Part shown: positions 41,375 to 52,368 of the stretch, piece by piece
Position numbering within the stretch: position 1 is the stretch's first letter
Layout: each line of letters begins with the position of its first letter
NCBI RefSeq assembly: GCF_031312595.1
Contig: NZ_CP133592.1
Span: 62,001 to 126,000 of the forward strand
Reading direction: 5' to 3'
From: Methanolobus sediminis
Lineage (GTDB): Archaea > Halobacteriota > Methanosarcinia > Methanosarcinales > Methanosarcinaceae
Length of the DNA stretch: 64,000 bases
Translations under genes and position numbers: made by a program
Notes under the pieces: model-generated
Database searches by the model: none
Seen by the model: the letters and a program-made list of their open reading frames with translations, nothing else
Told to the model about the DNA's origin: nothing

Positions 41375-42175
41375 ATGCATTGTGAAAGATGGAAATATCT
41401 CGGGTTGAATGTTACTATGGAATCACCATCCATTCTGCCAAAAAAAGAAGCAGCAGAGATTCTTAATACTTACATGAATTCTATTGGAATGGAACTCATT
41501 CTAATTCCACCAGGTGATTTCGAAATGGGTTCTGATGCAAATGAAAGTAACTGGTATAATAACGAAAAACCAGTTCACAGCGTCAGCATAGAAAATCCAT
41601 TCTATCTTGGTAAATTTTTAGTTACACAAAAACAATGGATTGAAATAATGGGCAGCAATCCTTCTAAGTTTACCGGGGAGAGCAGACCTGTTGACAGAGT
41701 TTCATGGAATGATGCGCAGGAATTTATTAAGAAATTTAATGAGAAAGAGGGTACTGAAAAGTACCGTCTGCCATCTGAAGCAGAATGGGAATATGCCTGC
41801 AGGGCAGGAACAACTACAAGATATTCATTTGGTGATGATGAGTCAGAATTGAATGAATATTGTCATCACGGTAATTCGGATATTGGCTCACATCCCGTAG
41901 GCCAGAAGAAGCCAAATCCTTTCGGATTGCATGACATGCACGGAAATTTGTGGGAATGGGTTCAGGATGTGTATTTTGATAATTACGAAGGTGCCCCTGC
42001 AGACGGCAATGCGCGGGAAAACACTGATATTTCTTCCAGGGTTGTGAGAGTACTGCGTGGAGGCAGCTGGCAGACATCTGCCGTAGGATGCCGTTCTGCA
42101 AGCCGTTATTTTTTTCCCCAGGTTGTAAGACGCAACAGCAGTCGTATTGGTTTGCGACTTCTCAGGGAAATTTGA
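41375..42175 (+). CDS. FGE/SUMF1-domain protein, cytosolic copy
   Basis: The formylglycine-generating-enzyme-type fold has GMELILIPPGDFEMGSDA, PVHSVSIENPFYLGKFLVTQ, RLPSEAEWEYACRAGTTT, FGLHDMHGNLWEWVQD and VLRGGSWQTSAVGCRSASR. It lacks a signal peptide, unlike the paralogue at 52369. True FGE uses two Cys for copper; only one Cys is seen near that position (GCRSAS), so sulfatase activation is doubtful, and another oxidation or a binding role is possible. Start: ATG 41375 overlaps no gene but lies 8 bp past the kinase stop; ATG 41417 is also possible. Confidence 0.82.
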   Translation: MHCERWKYLGLNVTMESPSILPKKEAAEILNTYMNSIGMELILIPPGDFEMGSDANESNWYNNEKPVHSVSIENPFYLGKFLVTQKQWIEIMGSNPSKFTGESRPVDRVSWNDAQEFIKKFNEKEGTEKYRLPSEAEWEYACRAGTTTRYSFGDDESELNEYCHHGNSDIGSHPVGQKKPNPFGLHDMHGNLWEWVQDVYFDNYEGAPADGNARENTDISSRVVRVLRGGSWQTSAVGCRSASRYFFPQVVRRNSSRIGLRLLREI

Positions 42176-42267
42176 AAATCTTACAGCTCTGGAAAACAAG
42201 TGGGATTACCGGAAACGGTTCATCTCCGCAATTTCACGGGCACTCATTTTTGGTATGATAACTAAAT

Positions 42268-42633
42268 TCACATATATCCCTGTATCTCGGTACTGTCCTG
42301 AACAGCCTCAGGCTTTTTCTTAACGCCCACCTGTGGTTTTGTAATTGGACCGAATGCAGCCTCATAGTTCTGAATATGCTGATTAAGCCAGCGCACAAGT
42401 TCCACAGCTGCCAGAGGTGACATAATTACCTCGGTCTCAAGCCTTCTCTGGATTATCTGCTCTCCAGACTTATCCGTTGCCATTGGCATATCATTATAGA
42501 AACCGATCCTGAAATCATATGGACTGTGACCGCCTACAGCTCCAATAGAGTACACCTGTTTAAAGTCCTCAGGCTTATGAAGCTCTATTCTCACAGTCTT
42601 CTTTTTCTTAGCATCTTCCGGTTTATCGCTCAT
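42268..42633 (-). CDS. DUF3467-family protein
   Basis: The 121-residue protein has the DUF3467 pattern: VYSIGAVGGHSPYDFRIGFYND, a strand with ETEVIMSPLAAVELVRWLN, and HIQNYEAAFGPITKP. The family is small, widespread and uncharacterised. ATG 42633 has AAGGTG upstream and begins the charged head MSDKPEDAKKKKTV; the longer frame adds 10 residues. It lies downstream of the helicase start region but is read as a separate unit, the helicase being on the same strand behind it. No function is known. Confidence 0.85.
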   Translation of the reverse strand: MSDKPEDAKKKKTVRIELHKPEDFKQVYSIGAVGGHSPYDFRIGFYNDMPMATDKSGEQIIQRRLETEVIMSPLAAVELVRWLNQHIQNYEAAFGPITKPQVGVKKKPEAVQDSTEIQGYM

Positions 42634-42744
42634 TACAACACCTTCGTTTTTTTCTTTGTCCATAATATCATATCCTCACAGCACTCTAATCTAGCAACAT
42701 AACTATTATAATTTTTGATTTCACTTTCAAGAGAAAGAAACAGT

Positions 42745-45222
42745 TCATCCCTCAACCAGCTTTCTCAAACTCTTAGCCCTTGCCGAAAGATCACGCTTTG
42801 AATAAGCCCCGGCTATCATCTCAACAGCCTCAAGGTTACGCACTACATTGTCAAGATATCCGAGTACATCACCCGGATAAGCCGTAACACCATAAAGATG
42901 TTCGAGTTTCTTTACAATGGCCTCCGGTTCATATCCTTCAGCCCTGATAGAAATTATCTTCTCAGAGAACTTGCGCTCCGCACAGCCACAATACGGAGAA
43001 TCACGACAATTGCAGGTAAGGAAATCAGCCGCAAACTCGAACAACTGGTCTCGCAGGGTAATATCCAGTTTATCCATGTTCTCTCCTTCAAAAAGAATAT
43101 CCAGAGAAGCACCCTGGAATACCCTGGAAGGAAGGTTCACATTAAGAGCCGAAGAAATACGATTCGCGTATTTGTAATAAACCGAATCAAAGAATTCGAG
43201 ATTGGAAACCGTAACAATAGGGTCCTGCTCCACAAGAACAGAATCTCGTATAAGGAACGCCTTCGAAACCGACAGGAAATGCCCTGCTGCTATCTTACCA
43301 AATTTAGTTAGAGACACAAAATCTCCTTTTTTATGAATGAATTTATTCTTAGCAAGCTTTCCAAGCAGATAATCCACATTAAAATCTGCCAGCATAGATG
43401 AATGGATCTTCTCCAGGTCTTTCTTTGATGAAGTCACAGCAACCGAAGCAAGAGTCTCTTCAAGCTGTTCATCTTCCCCGTACTCGACTTTTGTGTGTTC
43501 CATCTCACCTTTAAGCAGTTTCAGGGCAACAGCATCCTCGGTGTCACCTTTATCACCTGAGTATTTCTTATTGGGAACTGCAAGCAGCACAACCTCTCCA
43601 CGATCATGGTAATCCGGCCTTCCTGCACGCCCGAGCATCTGGAGGAAGTCCTGCATTGTAAGCCATTCGATACCCATTGCAAGGGATTCAAATATCACCT
43701 GTGATGCAGGGAAATCAACTCCGGCAGCAAGTGCAGCAGTTGTAACCACCACAGGCAGTTTTCCTTTGAGGAATGCTATCTCGGTCTTTTTTCGTTCCTG
43801 ACTTGTAAGACCGGCATGGTAAGGAGCAGCAAATATCGGAAGTGCTTCAGCTATACGATGGCAGTTCCTTCTTGAATTTGTAAAGATAATGGTTTGTCCT
43901 TTGTGCCCTTTTGATGAGGTGGTGGCATATTCTTCCCTCACAAGCCGGGTCATTATCTTGTTCTTGGAATGTTCAGGGCACAGAATGAGATGTCTTTCTA
44001 TTGGCACCGGACGGTACTCATACTCCACCAGTCTTGCGTCAAACTGCTTTGCGCGCAACTTCGGCTTTGCAACGGTAGCAGACAGATAGATGAACTGGGC
44101 ACCTGGTGCAACATATTTCAACCTTCCAATAACACCATCAAGCCGGTGTCCTCTTTCAGAATCCTCAATGGTATGCACCTCGTCAATGATCACAGTACCA
44201 ATCTTTCCTAACAGGTCAGCACTGCCGGTCCTGAGCAAATAATCCAATCCTTCATACGTTCCCACAATGATCTCTGAATCCAGGGTTCTCTTCATGGAAG
44301 CATTCTTTGCAGTCTTAATTCGCGCACTGCCAACCCTGATGGATGTCTTTAAACCTATTGGAGAATAACGTTTTGTGAACTGGTCGTATTTCTGGTTTGC
44401 AAGAGCAACAAGGGGCACAAGATAAAGCATACGTCCTTTACCACGCAGTATATTCTCAATACCCGCAAGTTCTGCTATCAGTGTCTTTCCGGTAGCTGTC
44501 ACGGAAGTTACAAGCTGGTTCTGACCTTTTAAAAGACCATTCTCTATGGATAGCGACTGAACCGGCAGAAGAGTTTCTGATTTTGCCAGCAATATATTCT
44601 TGAAACTCTTATGCAGAGGCAGATCCTTAATTTTCCCTGTAGGAACCTCTGTGTTTGCTGCAATGGAATCGAACCTTGTGAGCTCACGATCAAGGTCTTC
44701 AGGACTTACCATAGCCATCGTACGGTCAAGATCCTTTGTCTGGAGCATTATCTCTTCGAATCTCTGGCATGCCTCATCAGCATAATTGACCTGGGAACTT
44801 TTTAACATCCTGTTAAGTTCTTCCCTGGCACAGTCTTCGCATATCTTGTCCCTGTGATATTTAATGGAACGCCGGTTCAGGAAATTGAACCTGTTCTTCA
44901 AAAGGCAGAACCTGCAGGCATTAACGACATCTGCACTGAGCTGGAATCCCTGGAGCATTTCAACAAACTCTGCTGTTTGTTTCTCATCACCGCCTTTTGC
45001 TATCATGATGCGGTCAGCGATCCTTAAAAGATCAATGAATTCGGAAGGTGGCCTGTATTCTCCTTTGCCATCACTTTTTACCTTGAATTTATGAGGGCGC
45101 GGGCCTGCATCAGTATGCCTCAGGATGAGTTCACCGACAAAAAGAGGAACCTTTTTCTTATCCCGTATCGGTAAAATAATTATCTTTGACCTTTCAGGGC
45201 TTGCAAGTATCCAGAGTGTCAT
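42745..45222 (-). CDS. Ski2-like superfamily 2 helicase with DUF5814-type N-terminus
   Basis: The 825-residue protein has an N-terminal domain of about 190 residues with CRFCLLKNRFNFL and ICEDCAREE (a possible zinc site). The helicase core follows: TSVTATGKTLIAELA (motif I), LYLVPLVALANQKY (Ia), IIDEVHTIED (DEVH), LSATVAKP (III), TTAALAAGVDFPA (V) and QMLGRAGRPDYHDRG (VI). The C-terminus carries CNCRDSPYCGCAERKF, a Cys cluster possibly holding iron-sulfur or zinc. The layout is that of archaeal DUF5814 helicases related to Hel308; DNA or RNA substrate is unknown. The start is ATG 45222. Confidence 0.87.
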   Translation of the reverse strand: MTLWILASPERSKIIILPIRDKKKVPLFVGELILRHTDAGPRPHKFKVKSDGKGEYRPPSEFIDLLRIADRIMIAKGGDEKQTAEFVEMLQGFQLSADVVNACRFCLLKNRFNFLNRRSIKYHRDKICEDCAREELNRMLKSSQVNYADEACQRFEEIMLQTKDLDRTMAMVSPEDLDRELTRFDSIAANTEVPTGKIKDLPLHKSFKNILLAKSETLLPVQSLSIENGLLKGQNQLVTSVTATGKTLIAELAGIENILRGKGRMLYLVPLVALANQKYDQFTKRYSPIGLKTSIRVGSARIKTAKNASMKRTLDSEIIVGTYEGLDYLLRTGSADLLGKIGTVIIDEVHTIEDSERGHRLDGVIGRLKYVAPGAQFIYLSATVAKPKLRAKQFDARLVEYEYRPVPIERHLILCPEHSKNKIMTRLVREEYATTSSKGHKGQTIIFTNSRRNCHRIAEALPIFAAPYHAGLTSQERKKTEIAFLKGKLPVVVTTAALAAGVDFPASQVIFESLAMGIEWLTMQDFLQMLGRAGRPDYHDRGEVVLLAVPNKKYSGDKGDTEDAVALKLLKGEMEHTKVEYGEDEQLEETLASVAVTSSKKDLEKIHSSMLADFNVDYLLGKLAKNKFIHKKGDFVSLTKFGKIAAGHFLSVSKAFLIRDSVLVEQDPIVTVSNLEFFDSVYYKYANRISSALNVNLPSRVFQGASLDILFEGENMDKLDITLRDQLFEFAADFLTCNCRDSPYCGCAERKFSEKIISIRAEGYEPEAIVKKLEHLYGVTAYPGDVLGYLDNVVRNLEAVEMIAGAYSKRDLSARAKSLRKLVEG

Positions 45223-45376
45223 TGCTGCTCATTGATGACTTTCAGTTTATAAAAACTGTTGGTACTGATGATAACATCATGAACTTAACAAATAATATTG
45301 CATGATATCGAAAACGTAAAAAAAGAGTTTTATAATATTAAACACAATATAATTAGTATCTTAAAGAGGGCATAAT

Positions 45377-46213
45377 ATGCTGGATCCTAAAAACATGCTC
45401 GAAAACCAAATTGCTACTCCTGATGTAGAAGAATCAAGAGAGACTAGTGAAAGCTCCCTGTATGACAGTATCAAAAACCCGGAAAAGAATCAGGTTATAC
45501 ACAAAGGAGTTCAACTAAAATCTACCGGTATATCTGTTCTTGACAGAACACTGGGAGGAGGGGTGCCAGCAGGTTCGCTTACATTTTTCTCAGCTGATCC
45601 CCGCTCCATGTCAGAGGTTTTCCTTTACCAGTTCACTCAATCAAGGAAAACATATTACTTCACAACCAACAGAAGACCAAGATTCGTGTTAAATGATGTC
45701 ATTAACCTTGGTTTTGATCCTTCTAATATAATATTTGTAGACATTTACAGCGAATACTACTGTACCTCAGGTGGAGAGATCTCTGATAATCTGAATAACG
45801 AGTTCATAGATTCAAAAATACTGGAATTTACCGAATATAACCTGCGTAATATCGCAAATGACTCCAGTGGAGAGGATGTAAACATAATCTTTGATTCTTT
45901 TTGTTTCTTTACAGGACTTACAGCTAACAAGGGACTTATAAAACAGCTAATTAACGTCATATACGAAACAACAAAAGAACTTAATTGCCTCACTTACCTT
46001 TACGGATCAACTTCCAGCCCCAATGATAATCTCAAGGCCTTCGCTTACAATCTATGTGATGTAATATTCGAATCCATGCTTGACCAGGGGGCTGACAAGG
46101 TCGTGAGCAAACTGGCGATTCCGAAAATAAGAGGAATGATACCCAACACTGAGATCATTAAGTTCAAGATCGGTGATGGTGTCCAGATCGATACTTCAAG
46201 GGATATCGCTTAA
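45377..46213 (+). CDS. RecA/KaiC-like protein without a Walker A motif
   Basis: The 278-residue protein follows the RadA/KaiC/GvpD plan: TGISVLDRTLGGGVPAGSLTFFSAD, then FLYQFTQSRKTYYFTTN, and VNIIFDSFCFF in the Walker B place. Where GxxxxGKT/S should stand it reads SADPRSMSE, so no P-loop exists and ATP hydrolysis is unlikely. Methanogens have several such single-domain RecA-like proteins thought to act in signalling. Good ribosome site AAAGAGGG. It is divergent from the helicase, with about 155 bp between. Confidence 0.75.
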   Translation: MLDPKNMLENQIATPDVEESRETSESSLYDSIKNPEKNQVIHKGVQLKSTGISVLDRTLGGGVPAGSLTFFSADPRSMSEVFLYQFTQSRKTYYFTTNRRPRFVLNDVINLGFDPSNIIFVDIYSEYYCTSGGEISDNLNNEFIDSKILEFTEYNLRNIANDSSGEDVNIIFDSFCFFTGLTANKGLIKQLINVIYETTKELNCLTYLYGSTSSPNDNLKAFAYNLCDVIFESMLDQGADKVVSKLAIPKIRGMIPNTEIIKFKIGDGVQIDTSRDIA

Positions 46214-46231
46214 TCAGATTTTAAAAAATAT

Positions 46232-47077
46232 TTATAGTTCAGAATCAGAACAGGCATATCTGCAATTACAGGACGGGGTTTCAGGAAGTGCATATATAAC
46301 GCTGGCCAGAATGTCCTGCAACCTTTCTTTTATTTTGTCAAGAGTATCAAGAACATCACTTACTGTCATTTTCCCATTTCCAAGACCACATGCATTATTG
46401 GTGATTGTGCAGATAGAAGCATAACACATATTCATCTCCTTTGCAAGGACTGCTTCAGGAAGACCTGTCATACCAACCACATCTCCGAACTGTCTCATCA
46501 TTCGTATTTCAGCCCTGGTCTCAAAGCGTGGACCCTCGGTACATACATAAACACCTTCAGAATAGCCAATATTAGTTCTTTCAAGGTAATCGGCCATTAG
46601 TTTTCTTATCTCAGGACAGTATGGTTCAGTTACATCGGCATGAACAGTCCTGTCATTGTAAAACGTAGATGGACGGGTACGCGTCATGTCAACGAAGTCC
46701 TCAGGAAGGAAGAAACTTCCAACTGGATGATTTTTCATCGTTCCTACTGAATTTGTAGAGATCACCCTTGAAATACCAAGTTTATGTATAGCATAAATGT
46801 TTGCCCTGTAATTGATCATATGGGGTGGCAGATGACCATTGTTCCCCACATGCCTGGGTAATAATGCAACTTTTTTTTCACCAATAGTACAGAGATAGAC
46901 AGTAACGTCCCCATAAGGCGTACTGACCACTAATTCCTCTGACATTGCTTCGGAAGGAAAAGCAACGCCACCTATTAAGGCAGCCTGGATATTCAGATTC
47001 CGGTAACCCTGCATATCGTCCTTATTATCCTGTGAACTACCAGGGGATATAATACAATTGAGTACTTTTTCCTTCAT
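46232..47077 (-). CDS. Purine nucleoside phosphorylase / MTA phosphorylase family
   Basis: The 281-residue phosphorylase has LLPRHVGNNGHLPPHMINYRAN (phosphate His), ISTNSVGTM, VYVCTEGPRFETRAEI and DVVGMTGLPEAVLAKEMNM. GxTxxPE-type proteins of this family cleave 5'-methylthioinosine or 6-oxopurine nucleosides. The Thr-Gly-Leu-Pro active-site form (MTGLPEA) fits the inosine-type methanogen enzymes rather than adenosine-type. The C-terminus ends CNCRYACSDSEL, an unusual Cys-rich tip. ATG 47077 lies 4 nt after the DUF373 stop; the longer frame would overlap that gene. Confidence 0.85.
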   Translation of the reverse strand: MKEKVLNCIISPGSSQDNKDDMQGYRNLNIQAALIGGVAFPSEAMSEELVVSTPYGDVTVYLCTIGEKKVALLPRHVGNNGHLPPHMINYRANIYAIHKLGISRVISTNSVGTMKNHPVGSFFLPEDFVDMTRTRPSTFYNDRTVHADVTEPYCPEIRKLMADYLERTNIGYSEGVYVCTEGPRFETRAEIRMMRQFGDVVGMTGLPEAVLAKEMNMCYASICTITNNACGLGNGKMTVSDVLDTLDKIKERLQDILASVIYALPETPSCNCRYACSDSEL

Positions 47078-47081
47078 GTTC

Positions 47082-48185
47082 CTACCTTTTTGATCTTTTT
47101 TCTTTTTTCTGGGGTTTATTGGAAGCTCTGATTCCTGCCAGTGCAAGAATTATGGCAAACACAATGGAATATACAAATATCTCCAAGCCAGCCTGCAGGC
47201 TTGTTTCCGTCCCACCCATCACTGGATTCAGGGACATAAGGTAACTTGTAGCTCCCCACAAAAGGAAACCTAATGACATGACAAAGTAAGCAGGAATTAT
47301 GTACTTACCTGATGGTTCAGAGCGTTGTCTGCAATCAATGATCTTACCGGCATCTGCAAAAATGATTGCCAGTATGTATATCCAGATAGTACTATGAATG
47401 AAAGACGTAATTAGTGGAATAATTCCGTAATACCATATTCCCTGTGAGGTGTATAGTGACCATACACCCATAAGTCCTACCAATGTTCCGATCAATATCA
47501 GAAGAGCTGCTGTTGCATAGGTAAAAAATGTCATCCTGCCTGAATAGAAGGAATCTTTCAGTTTTTCCCAGTAAAGGTCTACTGTATCACTGAAACCTCT
47601 GTAAAGCATGTAAAGACCCACAGCAGCCAGAATACCGATTATGGCTCCCTGGGAATAGTCTATGAGAAGGAAAAATGCATAGATCAGAGCCGCAAGGCCC
47701 AGAGGTACGAAGAATGTCTGGGATATCTTCGGGTCATTGAATGCATGTTTGATTATGTAGTAAGTACTTTCAAGATTTGCACTCTGCATTACTACTATAC
47801 GCCTGACAGAATCGATCTTCATTCTTGACTGGACGATTGGAAGTAACGTTTCATCCTCGGCGCCATCGGAAACGAATATTCCGGATTCTGCAGGGAATCT
47901 CTTCAATATAATATCGAGCTGGTTTGCTATTTTCTGGTCGGATATGATACCGATATTCCGGTCACCTGCAAGGGTGATTATCTCTGCATCGACTCCTTTA
48001 TCCAGCAGTTCGTCAAGTATCTTGACTCCACCAAAAATCGTATTGGTATCAGAATCTTCAGGGTCTGCCGTTGCAAGTTTCACTGCTGCCTCTATGTTTG
48101 CTTCCCTGCCTATAAGAGGAGCAAGTACGTTTGCTTTGTCTCCAAGGTCATTATCCCTGTCAATACATATTACCAGTGTTTGCAT
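47082..48185 (-). CDS. DUF373-family membrane protein
   Basis: The 367-residue protein has an N-terminal soluble domain of about 145 residues (MQTLVICIDRDNDLGDKANV, LAGDRNIGIISDQKIANQLD, FVSDGAEDETLLPI), then about seven membrane segments and a very basic tail. This is the DUF373 architecture, universal in methanogens and related archaea, with a nucleotide- or metal-binding-like head of unknown role. It is closely linked to the phosphorylase downstream (4-nt gap). The ATG follows ACAGGAGTTGC, an acceptable ribosome site. Confidence 0.9.
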   Translation of the reverse strand: MQTLVICIDRDNDLGDKANVLAPLIGREANIEAAVKLATADPEDSDTNTIFGGVKILDELLDKGVDAEIITLAGDRNIGIISDQKIANQLDIILKRFPAESGIFVSDGAEDETLLPIVQSRMKIDSVRRIVVMQSANLESTYYIIKHAFNDPKISQTFFVPLGLAALIYAFFLLIDYSQGAIIGILAAVGLYMLYRGFSDTVDLYWEKLKDSFYSGRMTFFTYATAALLILIGTLVGLMGVWSLYTSQGIWYYGIIPLITSFIHSTIWIYILAIIFADAGKIIDCRQRSEPSGKYIIPAYFVMSLGFLLWGATSYLMSLNPVMGGTETSLQAGLEIFVYSIVFAIILALAGIRASNKPQKKEKRSKR

Positions 48186-48284
48186 GCAACTCCTGTAGAT
48201 ATTTATAACGAAAATATAAATAGATTCTGATAAAACGTTACCTGTAAGTAACTTGGAAAAAAGATAAATTGAATTTTAAAAGAC

Positions 48285-48914
48285 TTATGGATTTAGTCTT
48301 TCAATTAGCAGACGAGCCCATTTTAGTTTTTTCTTCTTAATTGGATTGACATTCTCATCATCAAAATCAAATCCCAGAAGGGTTATGCTGGTGGCACCAA
48401 ATTCTCTTGCCAGATACGCACACCTGTCTCCATCACTGAAACCACCGAAATTAAAAACATTTTCCAGAGGTGCAGCCTGAGTGCTTCCTATTATTCTGTT
48501 AAGTTGAGGAACATAGGTATGAAGTTTGTCAATGTTGTCTCCATGACCGTGTACCACCATGATTGCTCCGGCTTTGTTGGCAATTATCTCTTTCTCGACA
48601 TCACCATCAAGATCGGTTACAATGATATCTGGAATAACTTCCCTGTCAACAAGTACAGCAGTAGCCCCATCGGCTGTAATAATCACAAAATCATCGGGAT
48701 TAATCAGTTCAAGTTCCTGTGCAAGAACAGGAGCATTTCCACAGACAAGAACGTCCTTTCCTTCAATAAGAGCTTTTAATTCGGAAATGTCTGCAGAATT
48801 AGATGCATTAAGCATTGCAGAGAGGAGAAGAGCAGCCTGCTCATCACCTTCCCTGCTAAAGCCCATGTCCTTTAGTATGGACTCGTAAATGGGTTCCCAT
48901 TCATTGAAGTCCAT
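48285..48914 (-). CDS. mptE: 6-hydroxymethyl-7,8-dihydropterin pyrophosphokinase (MptE)
   Basis: The 209-residue archaeal enzyme makes the diphosphate of hydroxymethyl-dihydropterin for tetrahydromethanopterin, the C1 carrier of methanogenesis. It is a DUF115-type fold unrelated to bacterial FolK. Motifs seen are VLVCGNAPVLAQELE, ITADGATAVL, IPDIIVTDLDGD, VVHGHGDN, GSTQAAPL and NFGGFSDGDRCAYLA. The ATG lies 7 nt downstream of the ileS stop with GAGGTT upstream, so it is cotranscribed with ileS. Confidence 0.9.
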   Translation of the reverse strand: MDFNEWEPIYESILKDMGFSREGDEQAALLLSAMLNASNSADISELKALIEGKDVLVCGNAPVLAQELELINPDDFVIITADGATAVLVDREVIPDIIVTDLDGDVEKEIIANKAGAIMVVHGHGDNIDKLHTYVPQLNRIIGSTQAAPLENVFNFGGFSDGDRCAYLAREFGATSITLLGFDFDDENVNPIKKKKLKWARLLIERLNP

Positions 48915-48921
48915 TGTAACC

Positions 48922-51900
48922 TCAGTTTGTTTTTGAAATGCCGATGGTCATGGATATGCCTTCGACATCCCAGTCCTTTTCAAGTGAACTTGCTGTGTCA
49001 ACATCAAGGCCAATGACCTGGATATTCGCACGGGTTTCTTTTGCAATGAACTGCTCACGGTCAAGTACAAGGTCAAGTACCCTCTGGTCGTTTATCTGTA
49101 TGTGGGATTTGATATTGTCATCAACTGCAAGATTGAGTTCCTTCCTCATATCCTGCACCCTGCGGATTACTTCCCTTGTGTAACCTTCGGATTCTATTTC
49201 ACGGGTCAGGTTCGCATCCACATAAATTATACCTGCACTGGACTGGGCACTTGCAACCATTTCAGGCAGTGTCTCTATGAAGTTGACCATTTCAGGTTTT
49301 ATCATAGCAGTTCCGCCCGGGATTTCCAGTTCAAACTGGTCTTCCAGAGCAAGTGCTTTCTTAAGCTGCATTGCATCTGCCTGCTTTATTGCACCAACGA
49401 CCTTGCCAGCATCGCCCTTGAATACCGGACCTATCTTTCCGGGATCCGGATTTGCCTCAAATCCAAGTTCATCCCATGATTCTCCTACTCCGGTAAGCAC
49501 GATGTCTTTGGAGTTTGTCTGGTCCATTAGTACGGATTTCAGGTTTGTAACTGCATCTGCTGCCTGCTGGTTTACAGGACTGAGAACTATGCGTGATACA
49601 GGCCACCTGAGCTTCCTTCCAACCTTCTGGCGGGCATTGGATGCGGACTCTACAATTGAGCGCACCATATCCATATGAGCTTCAAGATCCCTGTCGACAA
49701 GGCTCTCATCCACCTGTGGCCAGTCGTTCATGTGAATTGTTACCGGTGCATCAGGGTACACATTTCTCACAAGGTTCTGGTACATTTCCTCTGCCAGGTG
49801 TGGCATGAATGGTGCAATTACCTTTGCTGTCAGTACGAATATGTCATAGAGTACACGATACACAGCAAGCTTGTCAGGGTCATCTGCCTCTACCCATGTC
49901 CTTGGCCTGATAAGCTGGATATACCACCTTGAAAGGTCTTCAAGCACAAACTCGTTGATAGACCTGAGTGCCCTGTGCAATGTGCACTTTGACATGGCAT
50001 CGTCAACCTCAGCAACAAGTGACTGAGCTCTTGAAAGAATCCATCTGTCTTCCTTGCGAAAATGTGGTTTTACGGATTCAAGTGAAACCTGTGAAGGATC
50101 AAATTTGTCAAGCACCATGTAAGGCAGTGGGAAACGGTAAACATTCCAGAGAATGTTGATAGTCCTGTTGATATTGCCCAATTCACTGCTTACGAATTTG
50201 AGATCATCCCACGGAGCACTTGAAGATAAGACAAAACTACGCAGGGTATCAGCACCGAACTGTTCTATAACATCACCGGGAGCTACGACATTTCCGAGAC
50301 TCTTTGACATTTTCTTGCCTTCACTGTCAAGGGTGAAACCGTGCATAAGTACGCTCTTGTAAGGTGCCTTGCCAAAAGCAACCATACTTGCACCAAGCTG
50401 TGAATAGAACCATCCGCGTGTCTGGTCCTGCCCTTCTGTGATAAAGTCAGCAGGCCACCATTTGTCGAACTCTTCTGTCTGCTGTGGGAACCTGAGTGTT
50501 GCCCAGGAAGCTACGGCTGAATCGAACCATACATCGAAAACGTCTTCAACACGCTTCATCTTACCGCCACATTCACAGTCAAGTAGTACTTCATCTACAT
50601 ATGGCCTGTGAAGCTCAATATCATCACTGACACCGGACATTTCCTGAAGTTCTTTCTTGGTACCGACTACGTGCATCCTGCCACAACTTTTACACTTCCA
50701 GACAGGGATCGGGATACCCCAGTATCTCTGACGGGAAACACACCAGTCACGTGCTCCCTCGACCCAGTCTTTAAATCTTGCAGAACCGGCCCAGTCAGGA
50801 TACCATTTTACCTGTGCTATCTCTTCAAGCATCTGTTCCTTGAGCTCGCCGATCTTGATGAACCACTGTTCAGTAGCTAAGTAGATGATTGGTGTTTTAC
50901 AACGCCAGCAGTGCCCGTACCTGTGTTCGATGATACCTTCTGAAAGCAGGTTTCCACGCTCATTAAGGTCTTCGATGACAACTTTGTTAGCCTCACGGAT
51001 GTGCATTCCTGCATATTCACCGGCTTCTTCGGTGTAGCGACCATCCGGCCCTACAGGACAGAATATTGGAAGACCGTTCTTCTTACCAACTTCAAAGTCG
51101 TCCATACCATGTCCCGGAGCAATGTGTACACAACCGGTATTCTCTGCGGTTACATAGTCTGCAAGATATATGCTGTGTTTCATCTCGGCCTGTTTTGGCA
51201 CCTTATCAGCGATCGGGCTTTCGTATGAAAGTGATGTGAGGTCTTCGCCAAGCATTGTTCCGAGAACTTCATAATCTGCGTATCTTCCTTTTCTGAGTAC
51301 GTTCTCAACAAGCTCGGAAGCAACTATGAGTGTTTCCTCTTTGCCTTCTGAACTTACTGCTTTTACCTTTGAGTACTCAAAAGAAGGATGTACTGCAACT
51401 GCTACGTTTGAAGGTATGGTCCATGGTGTTGTGGTCCATATGACCACGAAGGTGTCCTCTTCACCTATTATCGGGAATTTTACGAATATGGAAGGGTCTT
51501 TCCTTTCATCATATTCTACTTCGGAATCAGCAATAGCTGTTTCACAGCGTGGACACCAGTTGACAACACGCTTTCCCTGCTCAAGGAGATTCTTTTCCTG
51601 TGCCTGTTTCATTGTCCACCAGGCAGCCTCGATGTATTCATCCCTGAGTGTCATGTAAGGGTCGTTCCAGTCAAGCCATGCTCCAAGGTCCTGGAACTGG
51701 TCTGTCATGTCATCTTTCTGATTTAGTGCGAATTCCTTACATTTCTCGATGAAATTACCGACACCATAGCTCTCGATGTCTTTCTTGGAAGTAAAACCAA
51801 GTGCACCTTCCACTTTAACTTCAATAGGAAGACCATGCATATCCCAACCTGCACGGTCAATTATGTCAAAACCATTCATGGAACGGTATCTGAGAATGGA

Positions 51901-52098
51901 GTCCTTGATGATCTTGTTCCAGGCTGTTCCCAGGTGAATATGTCCTGTTGTATATGGCGGACCATCTACGAAAAAGAATCGTTTTCCACCTTTTCTGTGC
52001 TCACGTACCTTGGAATAGGCACTTGTCTCGTTCCAGAGAGCATGTACCTTCTCCTCTATTTTCTTTGGGTCATACTGGTTGGTGATCTCCTCTATCAT
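48922..52098 (-). CDS. ileS: Isoleucyl-tRNA synthetase
   Basis: The 1058-residue class I synthetase attaches isoleucine to tRNA-Ile. It shows [10 protein letters not shown] (HIGH motif, near residue 56), the editing domain with [16 protein letters not shown] and [10 protein letters not shown], and [12 protein letters not shown] (KMSKS). Zinc-like Cys pairs CKSC and CEC occur in the KMSKS-side domain, and there is a long anticodon-binding and C-terminal region. Length and zinc sites fit the archaeal/eukaryotic type. The ATG has GGAGAATCC upstream. It heads a two-gene unit with mptE. Confidence 0.97.
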   Translation of the reverse strand: MIEEITNQYDPKKIEEKVHALWNETSAYSKVREHRKGGKRFFFVDGPPYTTGHIHLGTAWNKIIKDSILRYRSMNGFDIIDRAGWDMHGLPIEVKVEGALGFTSKKDIESYGVGNFIEKCKEFALNQKDDMTDQFQDLGAWLDWNDPYMTLRDEYIEAAWWTMKQAQEKNLLEQGKRVVNWCPRCETAIADSEVEYDERKDPSIFVKFPIIGEEDTFVVIWTTTPWTIPSNVAVAVHPSFEYSKVKAVSSEGKEETLIVASELVENVLRKGRYADYEVLGTMLGEDLTSLSYESPIADKVPKQAEMKHSIYLADYVTAENTGCVHIAPGHGMDDFEVGKKNGLPIFCPVGPDGRYTEEAGEYAGMHIREANKVVIEDLNERGNLLSEGIIEHRYGHCWRCKTPIIYLATEQWFIKIGELKEQMLEEIAQVKWYPDWAGSARFKDWVEGARDWCVSRQRYWGIPIPVWKCKSCGRMHVVGTKKELQEMSGVSDDIELHRPYVDEVLLDCECGGKMKRVEDVFDVWFDSAVASWATLRFPQQTEEFDKWWPADFITEGQDQTRGWFYSQLGASMVAFGKAPYKSVLMHGFTLDSEGKKMSKSLGNVVAPGDVIEQFGADTLRSFVLSSSAPWDDLKFVSSELGNINRTINILWNVYRFPLPYMVLDKFDPSQVSLESVKPHFRKEDRWILSRAQSLVAEVDDAMSKCTLHRALRSINEFVLEDLSRWYIQLIRPRTWVEADDPDKLAVYRVLYDIFVLTAKVIAPFMPHLAEEMYQNLVRNVYPDAPVTIHMNDWPQVDESLVDRDLEAHMDMVRSIVESASNARQKVGRKLRWPVSRIVLSPVNQQAADAVTNLKSVLMDQTNSKDIVLTGVGESWDELGFEANPDPGKIGPVFKGDAGKVVGAIKQADAMQLKKALALEDQFELEIPGGTAMIKPEMVNFIETLPEMVASAQSSAGIIYVDANLTREIESEGYTREVIRRVQDMRKELNLAVDDNIKSHIQINDQRVLDLVLDREQFIAKETRANIQVIGLDVDTASSLEKDWDVEGISMTIGISKTN

Positions 52099-52368
52099 TC
52101 AGGATTCTCCATGTAAATGTGAATTATGATTAGTTTGAATTTATATGTAAACACTGCGTGTAAACCTAGTGCTTATCCTACTGCAATATGGAATTTAAAT
52201 ATATTGCATCAAGAATCTGCATCATGCTAATTCTATCGCCTAAGCCTGAATACTTTCAACTAAGGGCAGCATGAATCATACTTAAAAGTTTCGAATTTAA
52301 CAGTGAAAACTATCCTGAATGATTTGTAATCAAAATAAAAAAGAAGAAGAAGATACCCATTACGGATA

